Below are positions 1 through 5,291 of a stretch of 5,733 nucleotides of DNA, piece after piece. Source of the stretch: Candidatus Rokuibacteriota bacterium. Its GTDB lineage: Bacteria > JAUVQV01. The first letter of the stretch is position 1, and each line of letters begins with the position of its first letter. The stretch lies in NCBI GenBank assembly GCA_030609125.1, contig JAUWCW010000144.1, positions 1-5,733 of the forward strand. The letters are read 5' to 3'. The notes under the pieces were generated by a model, which had not been told where the DNA came from, made no database searches, and was given only the letters and a program-made list of their open reading frames with translations. The position numbers and the translations under genes were made by a program.

Positions 1-1
1 C

Positions 2-70
2 CAGATGAAGGAGAACAGCGCCTTCGAAGCTTCCGTCTCTGAGGCTCAGCCCGGCGGTTCCGGAAGCTGA
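2..70 (+). CDS. 3' end of an unidentified upstream gene (partial)
   Basis: This open frame enters from the left edge and ends at TGA 68-70. The stop overlaps the ATG of ispD in a TGATG arrangement, which suggests translational coupling. About 22 residues are visible: a short Ser/Gly/Ala-rich, hydrophilic tail ending in PGGSGS, with no recognisable motif. The codons favour G or C in third position, like the genes downstream, whereas the other two + frames hit stops early (TGA at 6-8 and 40-42) and lack this bias. CarD-type regulators or PIN/TRAM proteins are often found before ispD in related bacteria, but the tail does not allow either identification. Confidence 0.5.
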   Translation, partial: QMKENSAFEASVSEAQPGGSGS

Positions 71-756
71 TGCGTGCAGCCGTCATCATCCCCGCCGCGG
101 GGAGCGGCACCAGGACGGGCCTGAAAACGCCGAAGCCCTTCATCCTCCTCGACGGAGAGCCCCTTGTTCTCCATTCCCTCAGGGTCTTTCAGCGCCACCG
201 GGCCGTAGCGCTCATACAGCCCGTCCTTCCCCGAGACCTTCTCGGGACCTTTCGCCGTCGGGTCCTGCAGAGGTATCCCCTGAACAAGTGCCTGCCTCCC
301 GTCGCCGGGGGACGGGAGCGCCAGGACTCGGTTTTCATGGGCCTGAAAGCCCTCCCGGAGGACGTGGAGATCGTCGTTGTTCACGACGCGGCGCGCCCCT
401 TCATCACCGCCGCCGTCATCACCCGGGTCATCGAGGCCGCCGCGAGACACGGCGCGGCCCTTGCCGCCGTTCCCGCCCAGGATACGATAAAGATGCGATC
501 GCGACGCGGGATGGTCGTGGAAACAGTGGACCGCAGCAGCCTGTGGCAGGCCCAGACCCCGCAGGCTTTCCGTGCCGGCATCCTCAGGGAAGCCCACTCC
601 AGGGCTTCATCCGACGGATACAGGGGTACCGACGACGCCTCTCTCGTGGAAAGGCTCGGGCTCCCGGTCCGGCTCGTCGAAGGTTCGTCGCGGAACATGA
701 AGGTGACCACCCCCGGCGACCTCGCCCTGGCCCGGGCCCTTGTGCGAAAACAGTGA
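70..756 (+). CDS. ispD: 2-C-methyl-D-erythritol 4-phosphate cytidylyltransferase (IspD)
   Basis: IspD transfers CMP from CTP to 2-C-methyl-D-erythritol 4-phosphate, the third step of the cytosolic MEP pathway to isoprenoids. The 228-aa product has the normal family length and is a single Rossmann-like nucleotidyltransferase domain. Visible motifs are the N-terminal CTP loop PAAGSGTR (8-15, with R15), PKP with K22, AGGRERQDSV (79-88), VHDAARP (104-110, with D106 aligning to the metal-binding Asp of E. coli IspD), DTIK (138-141), R155 plus LWQAQTPQAF (158-167), TDDASLVE (187-194) and NMKVTTPGDL (209-218, with K211). The usual PKQ is PKP here, and PEDL is PGDL; neither looks disabling. The ATG overlaps the preceding stop (TGATG) and has only a weak GGAAG upstream, so coupling probably drives initiation. 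ispF follows after 130 nt. Confidence 0.96.
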   Translation: MRAAVIIPAAGSGTRTGLKTPKPFILLDGEPLVLHSLRVFQRHRAVALIQPVLPRDLLGTFRRRVLQRYPLNKCLPPVAGGRERQDSVFMGLKALPEDVEIVVVHDAARPFITAAVITRVIEAAARHGAALAAVPAQDTIKMRSRRGMVVETVDRSSLWQAQTPQAFRAGILREAHSRASSDGYRGTDDASLVERLGLPVRLVEGSSRNMKVTTPGDLALARALVRKQ

Positions 757-763
757 AGGATGA

Positions 764-793
764 TTTGCATTTCATGGTGAAATTCCCGAGAAT
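764..793 (+). promoter_or_regulatory. Weak candidate internal promoter ahead of ispF
   Basis: The first 40 nt after ispD are AT-richer than their surroundings. TTTGCA (764-769) and GAGAAT (788-793) each match the sigma70 -35 and -10 consensus at four of six positions, with an 18-nt spacer. A short inverted repeat, ATTTCA-TGG-TGAAAT (769-783), lies inside the spacer. All of these are marginal matches. The idea rests mainly on the unusually long gap between two genes that are often adjacent or overlapping. Confidence 0.2.
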
Positions 794-890
794 CAATCCC
801 GGCGGACGGCGCGTGGGAGCGGCCCGCAGGCGTTCATCCGCCGTCTGCCCGCACCGTTCATCAGTTGCCCGGAAAGGGGAAGGACAGTGA
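774..890 (+). other. Possible 38-codon leader ORF between ispD and ispF
   Basis: An ATG at 774 opens a 38-codon frame whose TGA (888-890) overlaps the alternative ATG of ispF at 890 (TGATG). The peptide is basic, rich in Arg, Ser and Gly, and resembles no family I know. Third-position G+C is about 62 percent, no higher than background, so codon use gives no support. An AAGGA at 756-760 lies about 13 nt upstream of the ATG, which is too far for a good Shine-Dalgarno. It may be a coupling leader or a chance open frame; chance is more likely. Confidence 0.2.
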
Positions 891-1396
891 TGAGCCCGGA
901 AAGCGTCAGGATCGGCACCGGCATAGACGTGCATCCCTTCTGCGAAGGACGGGACCTTGTCCTGGGCGGGGAGAAGATCCCCTATCCTCGGGGCCTGGCC
1001 GGCCATTCCGACGCCGACGTCCTCCTCCACGCCATAAGCGACGCTCTCCTCGGGGCCGCCGGCCTCGGTGATATCGGCCTCCACTTCCCGGACAGCGACC
1101 CGTCGAACAAGGACCGATCCAGCCTGGACATTCTCGAGAGCGTCACCGCTCTCATAGCCGAAGCCGGGTTCCGGGCGTCCCATGTCGATTCCTGCATTAT
1201 CGCGGAGAAACCGAAGCTCTCGCCTCATTACCCGGCCATGCAGCGGAACATCGCCAGGTGTGTCGGCCTCGATCCGGGCCGGGTCGGGGTCAAGGCCACC
1301 ACGGCGGAGGGCCTGGGCTTCACCGGGAGAGAGGAGGGGATAGCCGCACAGGCCGTCTGCCTCATCGTTCCCGTTCCCGCCCGGAGCGGCACATGA
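887..1396 (+). CDS. ispF: 2-C-methyl-D-erythritol 2,4-cyclodiphosphate synthase (IspF)
   Basis: IspF cyclises 4-diphosphocytidyl-2-C-methyl-D-erythritol 2-phosphate to MEcPP with release of CMP, the fifth MEP-pathway step. It is a cytosolic homotrimer with zinc. At 168-169 aa it is slightly longer than the usual 155-160, with short extra residues at both ends. Visible motifs, numbered from the GTG start, are GIDVHPF with metal ligands D14 and H16, H48 within SDADVLLHAISDALLGA, GDIGLHFPD (61-69), KPKLSPHYPAM (108-118) and KATTAEGLGFTGREEGIA (136-153), which contains the conserved Thr/Glu of the CDP-binding site. The start is ambiguous: GTG at 887 is followed at once by ATG at 890. The purine-rich AAGGGGAAGG (874-883) suits ATG 890 slightly better. 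The TGA overlaps an ATG at 1393, the start of a mini-ORF leading into nnr. Confidence 0.96.
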   Translation: MMSPESVRIGTGIDVHPFCEGRDLVLGGEKIPYPRGLAGHSDADVLLHAISDALLGAAGLGDIGLHFPDSDPSNKDRSSLDILESVTALIAEAGFRASHVDSCIIAEKPKLSPHYPAMQRNIARCVGLDPGRVGVKATTAEGLGFTGREEGIAAQAVCLIVPVPARSGT

Positions 1397-1455
1397 GTCT
1401 TCGACCGCACACGGGACCCGACGCAAGCCTCCGGGAGACGGGAGGGAACCGTTGA
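1393..1455 (+). other. 20-codon mini-ORF bridging ispF and nnr
   Basis: ATG at 1393 overlaps the ispF stop (ATGA). The frame runs 20 codons to TGA 1453-1455, which overlaps the TTG start of nnr (TTGA). It therefore fills the whole 55-nt gap and could carry ribosomes from ispF to nnr. The peptide is short and hydrophilic with no motif, and codon bias is indecisive (12 of 19 codons after the ATG end in G or C). There is no separate Shine-Dalgarno; initiation would depend on termination of ispF. A chance arrangement is possible. Confidence 0.25.
1428..1447 (+). promoter_or_regulatory. Shine-Dalgarno of nnr with a possible masking hairpin
   Basis: GGAGGGA (1441-1447) is a strong ribosome-binding site about five nt before the TTG at 1452, and it decides this non-ATG start. 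CCTCC (1428-1432) can pair perfectly with GGAGG (1441-1445) across an 8-nt loop, which would hide the site. A ribosome moving through the mini-ORF at 1393-1455 would open this stem, so the two features together would make a coupling device. The pairing is visible in the sequence; its function is inferred. Confidence 0.4.
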
Positions 1456-3053
1456 AACTCCTCACGGCCGTGGAAATGGCGGCCATGGACCGCCAGGCAA
1501 CGGAGCATTTCAGCATTCCCGCCCTGACCCTCATGGAGAATGCGGGCCGCGCGGTGGCCGAAGCCGCCGTGGAGATGCTCGGGGACCTCCGCGGCCGCAA
1601 GGTCCCCATCTTCTGCGGCAAGGGGAACAACGGCGGCGACGGCCTGGTGGCGGGAAGGCGCCTGCTTCGCATGGGCGCTGAACCGGCGGTCTTTCTCTTC
1701 GGGTCTTTCCAGGACCTGAAACCCGGCCCGAGAGCCAACCTCGACATGGCCGGACGATGCGGCCTCAGGGTGACGGCTGTCCCTGACAAGGCCGCCCTTG
1801 AAGCCGCCGGCGCCGAGGCCCGGGGTTCGGCGCTCGTCATCGACGCCCTCCTCGGTACCGGGTTCAGTCCACCCGTCAGGGGGATTCTTGCCGACGCCAT
1901 CTCCCTCATCAACGGCCTGGGCCTTCCTGTCCTTGCCGTCGACATCCCCTCGGGACTCTCCGCCGACACGGGCCTGCTGTCGGGAGCGGCCGTCAGCGCA
2001 TCCCGGACCGTGACCTTCGGTCTGCCCAAAGTCGGACAGTTCCTCTACCCCGCGGCAGAGAAGTACGGGACCCTCTATCTCTCCCACATCGGCTTTCCGA
2101 GGGCCCTGGAGGAGAAGATGCCGGCCTCGCACCATCTCGTCACCGCCGGCGATGTTTCCCGGCTCCTCTCACCTCGCTCCCCCTCCAGCCACAAGGGAAC
2201 ATTCGGGCACGCCCTCCTGCTCGCCGGCTCGCGGGGTCTGGCGGGGGCGTCCATTCTCGCCGCCAGGGGAGCTCTCAGGGCCGGCGCAGGCCTGGTCACC
2301 GTGGCCCTGCCTGAGAGCCAGGCGCCTCCCGTCCTTGATTCGCTCCCGGAGGCCATGATTCTGTCTCTCCCCGAAACCGGCCGGGGCGCCTCCGGCGAGC
2401 GGACACTCGAGATGATCCTCGCGGCCCTGCCGGGCAAGAACGTTCTGGCAGTCGGGCCGGGTCTTTCGTCTACCCCCGAAACAGCCCGCCTCGTCCGCGA
2501 CCTCATCCCCCGGGTGCGGGTGCCCATGGTCATAGACGCCGACGGCCTGAACGCCCTGGCCGAGTCACCGTCCGTTCTTCTCGAGAGCAAGGCCGAGGTC
2601 ATCATCACGCCCCACCCCGGCGAACTGGGCCGGCTCCTGGGACTCACAGCCGCCGAGGTCCAGGCCCGAAGGGTAGAGCTCTCCCGGGAGTTTTCGAAAG
2701 AATACGGGGTCCTGGTCGTCCTGAAAGGAGCTCACACGGTCATTGCCACGCCGGCGGGAGAAGTTTTCGTCAATTCCACCGGCAACCCCGGCATGGCGGC
2801 GGGGGGCATGGGCGACGTCCTCACCGGGATAGTCGCCTCATTCATCGCCCAGGGACGGAGCGTGCCGGACGCCGCCGTCATAGGCACCTTTCTCCACGGC
2901 AGGGCGGGCGACCTGGCCGCGTCCCGCGTCGGAGACTGGGGCTATCTCGCCGCAGAGGTGGCCGACCTCGTTCCCTCCGCGGTCAGGGAGGCTCTCGCGC
3001 GCGAGGAACATGAAGAGATCAACCGCCAAAACCTACAACTCCTCCGCACCTGA
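1452..3053 (+). CDS. nnr: Bifunctional NAD(P)H-hydrate epimerase / ADP-dependent dehydratase (Nnr)
   Basis: Nnr repairs NADH and NADPH that have been hydrated by heat or side reactions: the N-terminal epimerase interconverts R and S hydrates, and the C-terminal domain dehydrates the S form using ADP. The 533-aa product has the usual length of the fused form. The YjeF_N domain (about 1-215) shows LMENAGRAVAE (27-37), GKGNNGGDG (56-64), DALLGTG (131-137) and DIPSG (164-168). The carbohydrate-kinase-like domain (about 230-515) shows KGTFGH (248-253), VGPGL (334-338), DADGLNAL (362-369), TPHPGE (386-391), KGAHT (425-429) and NPGMAAGGMGDVLTG (445-459), with D455 at the expected catalytic position. 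The TTG start is chosen because it follows a strong GGAGGG and yields the family-typical MKLLTAVEMAAMD opening. The last 15 codons overlap tsaE. All key motifs are intact. Confidence 0.95.
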   Translation: MKLLTAVEMAAMDRQATEHFSIPALTLMENAGRAVAEAAVEMLGDLRGRKVPIFCGKGNNGGDGLVAGRRLLRMGAEPAVFLFGSFQDLKPGPRANLDMAGRCGLRVTAVPDKAALEAAGAEARGSALVIDALLGTGFSPPVRGILADAISLINGLGLPVLAVDIPSGLSADTGLLSGAAVSASRTVTFGLPKVGQFLYPAAEKYGTLYLSHIGFPRALEEKMPASHHLVTAGDVSRLLSPRSPSSHKGTFGHALLLAGSRGLAGASILAARGALRAGAGLVTVALPESQAPPVLDSLPEAMILSLPETGRGASGERTLEMILAALPGKNVLAVGPGLSSTPETARLVRDLIPRVRVPMVIDADGLNALAESPSVLLESKAEVIITPHPGELGRLLGLTAAEVQARRVELSREFSKEYGVLVVLKGAHTVIATPAGEVFVNSTGNPGMAAGGMGDVLTGIVASFIAQGRSVPDAAVIGTFLHGRAGDLAASRVGDWGYLAAEVADLVPSAVREALAREEHEEINRQNLQLLRT

Positions 3054-3444
3054 AGAGACGGCCGGCATCGCCCGCCGCCTGGCGAAGGGGCTCTCGCCGG
3101 GGAGCGTCGTCGCTCTCGTGGGCCCGCTCGGCTCGGGCAAGACGGTTTTCGTCAAGGGGATGGCCGAGGCGCTGGGCCTTCCCGCCGCCACCGCCACAAG
3201 CCCCACCTTCTCCATCATCAACGAGTACGAGGGGGACCCTCCCCTCTACCACATTGACCTTTATCGCCTGGAGCACGCCGAGGAGATTGCCGAGCTCGGC
3301 CTTCACGAGTATTTCGACGCTGCCGGCATCGTGGCGGTGGAATGGGCCGAAAGGGCCTCCGGCCTGCTTCCGGAAGGGACCATAACCGTGACCCTCGAGC
3401 GCACCGGCGGCGGCGGCAGAAAGATCACCGTCAGCCGCACCTGA
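3010..3444 (+). CDS. tsaE: tRNA threonylcarbamoyladenosine biosynthesis ATPase TsaE
   Basis: TsaE is the small P-loop ATPase that works with TsaB and TsaD to put threonylcarbamoyl on A37 of tRNAs reading ANN codons. The 144-aa length is normal. Motifs seen are the Walker A GPLGSGKT (38-45, K44 and T45), SPTF (64-67), HIDLYRL (81-87) and VEWAER (110-115). The ATG at 3010 lies inside the end of nnr (44-nt overlap). No later start fits, because the conserved N-terminal segment (PEET, 14-17) begins within the overlap. GAGGAA at 3003-3008 is very close to the ATG, so translation probably depends on ribosomes already on nnr. A short, low-complexity GGGG run sits near the C-terminus (133-136). No tsaB or tsaD is visible here. 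Confidence 0.95.
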   Translation: MKRSTAKTYNSSAPEETAGIARRLAKGLSPGSVVALVGPLGSGKTVFVKGMAEALGLPAATATSPTFSIINEYEGDPPLYHIDLYRLEHAEEIAELGLHEYFDAAGIVAVEWAERASGLLPEGTITVTLERTGGGGRKITVSRT

Positions 3445-3461
3445 AACAGCCCCCTTTTGTA

Positions 3462-3490
3462 TATACACACGGGATTTGTTGTCCTACACT
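3462..3490 (+). promoter_or_regulatory. Candidate sigma70-type promoter of the malic enzyme gene
   Basis: TATACA (3462-3467) and TACACT (3485-3490) each match the -35 and -10 consensus at four of six positions and are exactly 17 nt apart. They lie in the only AT-rich patch of the 77-nt gap after tsaE. Transcription would begin near 3497, giving a leader of about 25 nt. No rho-independent terminator is visible after tsaE, so readthrough from the upstream operon is also possible. Confidence 0.45.
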
Positions 3491-3503
3491 GTTGCCGGAC
3501 AAC
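3478..3503. promoter_or_regulatory. Operator-like inverted repeat over the malic enzyme -10
   Basis: GTTGTCC (3478-3484) and GGACAAC (3497-3503) form a perfect 7-bp inverted repeat with a 12-nt spacer. The half-sites are 19 bp apart centre to centre, close to two helical turns, as expected for a dimeric repressor. The repeat straddles the proposed -10 and start site, so a bound protein would block transcription. The same bases could also form a weak RNA hairpin, but no T tract follows. No regulator can be named. Confidence 0.35.
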
Positions 3504-3507
3504 CCCA

Positions 3508-3515
3508 GGGAGGGG
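3508..3515 (+). promoter_or_regulatory. Strong Shine-Dalgarno that sets the malic enzyme start
   Basis: GGGAGGGG ends six nt before ATG 3522, much better placed than any signal for the longer open frame that begins at 3342 inside tsaE. CCCC at 3503-3506 could pair with GGGG at 3512-3515 across a 5-nt loop and partly mask the site. Confidence 0.6.
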
Positions 3516-3521
3516 ACAGCG

Positions 3522-5246
3522 ATGCTCCAGTACAAGATACTCAAAGACGAGAACGACGACATCGTCATCGAGGTGGACAGCGACGGTTTCGCCCTGCTCC
3601 ACAACCCGATTCTGAACAAAGGCTCGGCCTTCACTCTCGACGAGAGAAGGCTTTTCAACATGGACGGCTTCCTCCCTTCCGCCATCTCCACCCTGGAGGA
3701 TCAGATCAGCCGGGCGTACGAAAACTTCCTGAAGAAACCGACCGATATCGAGCGCTACATTTTTCTCCGCGGCCTCCAGGACAGAAACGAGGTTCTCTTC
3801 TACGCCCTCATTACCAAGTACCTGAACGAGATGATCGGCATCATCTACACCCCCACCGTGGGAGACGCCTGCAAGACATACAGCCACATCTTCCGCTACA
3901 CCCGGGGCATTTTCCTCTCGCCCGAGAATATCGATCGCGCCGACGACATCTTCCAGTCTCTGCCGTACGGAAAAATAAAGGTCATCGTCGTCACCGACTC
4001 CGAAGGCATCCTCGGCATCGGCGACCAGGGCATCGGCGGCATGGGCATCCCCATCGGCAAACTCTCGCTCTACATCGCCGGGGCGGGCATCAACCCCTCC
4101 AACTGCCTGCCCATCACCCTCGACATCGGCACCGACAACCTGGAGCTGCAGAACGATCCCCTCTATCTCGGCTCCCGACAGCGGCGCCTTCGCGGGGAGA
4201 GGTACTTCGAGTTCGTCGACATGTTCATCGAGGCCGTCAGGAGGAACTTCCCCGACTCCCTCGTTCAGTGGGAGGACTTCAGCAAGCAGAACGCCTTCAC
4301 CCTCCTCGACAAGTACCGCGACAATCTCATGTCCTTCAACGACGACATCCAGGGAACGGGCGCGGTGGTGCTCGCCGGCATCAAGGGGGCCATGAGGGTC
4401 ATCGACGGCCGGCTGACTGAGCAGACGTTCGTCATCTACGGCGCCGGGGCCGCCGGTATCGGCGTCGCCAGGCAGATCCACTCGGACCTGGTCGGCCAGG
4501 GGCTCTCGGCCCAGGATGCCTACGACCGCATCTATCTTCTCGACAGCCGGGGACTCCTCCACGACGGCCGGGGCGGGGTGGACGAGTACAAGAAGTCCTT
4601 CAGCAAGCCGGCGGCCATAATGGCGCAGTGGAAGCTCTCTTCCGATGCCGCTCCGGGCCTGGAAGACATTGTCGCCAACGCGCATCCCACGGTCCTGCTC
4701 GGTCTCTCCGCCCAGGCCGGATCATTTTCCGAGAAGATCGTGAAGGGGATGAACGAGCACTGCCCCAGGCCGGTCATCTTTCCTCTCTCCAACCCCACCA
4801 GCAAGGCCGAGGCGACACCGGAGAACATCTGCCGCTGGACCGGCGGCGCGGCGGTGGTCGCCACCGGAAGCCCCTTCCCCGACGTGGATTATCAGGGGCG
4901 GGTCCTCAAGGTAGGCCAGGGAAACAACGTCTTCATTTTCCCCGGTGTGGGTCTCGGCACGCTGGCAGTGAAGGCGAAGGTCGTGACGAACGAGATGTTC
5001 TCCGCCGCCTCGAGCACCCTCGCCGGACTCGTGTCGGACTTCCGACTCAAGCTGAACTGCGTCTACCCTCCCATCGAAGACCTGCACGAGGTGTCGCTCA
5101 AGATCGCCGTGGCGGTGGCGCAGACGGCCATGGACCAGGGCGTGGCGACAAGGCCCCAGGTCCCTGAGCTGCTGGAGAAAACAATCCGGGACAGGATGTG
5201 GGTCCCCAGCTACGCCCGTCTCACCAAGGGAGTTCACTGCCGCTGA
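3522..5246 (+). CDS. NAD(P)-dependent malic enzyme, long form (oxaloacetate-decarboxylating malate dehydrogenase)
   Basis: The enzyme oxidatively decarboxylates L-malate to pyruvate and CO2 with a divalent metal and NAD(P), joining C4 acids to the pyruvate pool in the cytosol. The 574-aa product belongs to the long MaeA/mitochondrial-ME2-like type, not the roughly 400-aa bacterial type or the phosphotransacetylase fusion. Visible features are IIYTPTVG (107-114, with Y109 at the catalytic Tyr), GIPIGKLSLYIAGAGINP (175-192, with K180 at the catalytic Lys), WEDF (250-253) and FNDDIQGT (272-279), which supply metal ligands E251, D252 and D275, the dinucleotide loop GAGAAGIG (307-314), D341 at the end of the next strand, SNPTSKAE (423-430) and GQGNNVFIFPG (465-475). 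NAD is the likelier cofactor by resemblance, but this is not proven. The frame stays open 180 nt upstream into tsaE; ATG 3522 is preferred for its strong ribosome-binding site and family-like N-terminus. The gene is convergent with the tupA-like gene. Confidence 0.95.
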   Translation: MLQYKILKDENDDIVIEVDSDGFALLHNPILNKGSAFTLDERRLFNMDGFLPSAISTLEDQISRAYENFLKKPTDIERYIFLRGLQDRNEVLFYALITKYLNEMIGIIYTPTVGDACKTYSHIFRYTRGIFLSPENIDRADDIFQSLPYGKIKVIVVTDSEGILGIGDQGIGGMGIPIGKLSLYIAGAGINPSNCLPITLDIGTDNLELQNDPLYLGSRQRRLRGERYFEFVDMFIEAVRRNFPDSLVQWEDFSKQNAFTLLDKYRDNLMSFNDDIQGTGAVVLAGIKGAMRVIDGRLTEQTFVIYGAGAAGIGVARQIHSDLVGQGLSAQDAYDRIYLLDSRGLLHDGRGGVDEYKKSFSKPAAIMAQWKLSSDAAPGLEDIVANAHPTVLLGLSAQAGSFSEKIVKGMNEHCPRPVIFPLSNPTSKAEATPENICRWTGGAAVVATGSPFPDVDYQGRVLKVGQGNNVFIFPGVGLGTLAVKAKVVTNEMFSAASSTLAGLVSDFRLKLNCVYPPIEDLHEVSLKIAVAVAQTAMDQGVATRPQVPELLEKTIRDRMWVPSYARLTKGVHCR

Positions 5247-5291
5247 ATCTCCTGCTCGCGATCCCCGCCGGCCCCCGCAGGTAAGGGAATC

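Noticed and set aside
584-2029. 481-codon open frame on the - strand opposite ispF and nnr
   Set aside because: It is antisense to genes with intact family motifs. Its translation is Arg/Pro/Ser/Gly-rich with no recognisable motif, as expected for a shadow frame in GC-rich DNA.
3342-3521. N-terminal extension of malic enzyme by 60 codons from ATG 3342
   Set aside because: The extension overlaps tsaE in another frame, is rich in Arg/His/Pro, does not resemble the family, and has no ribosome-binding site. GGGAGGGG before ATG 3522 is far better.
4009-4070. Gly/Ile-rich repetitive stretch resembling a tandem repeat
   Set aside because: It encodes the conserved GIGDQGIGGMGIPIGK segment of malic enzyme. 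The repetition reflects Gly and Ile codons.
3303-4685. 460-codon open frame on the - strand opposite tsaE and malic enzyme
   Set aside because: It is a long stop-free complement of a highly expressed-style GC-rich gene. The product is Val/Glu/Asp/Gly-rich without motifs and crosses two well-supported genes.
5251-5281. Possible bidirectional terminator between malic enzyme and tupA (CCTGC 5251-5255 with GCAGG 5277-5281)
   Set aside because: There are only five pairs, a C-rich loop of 21 nt with little internal pairing, and no T tract on either strand. It could be chance.
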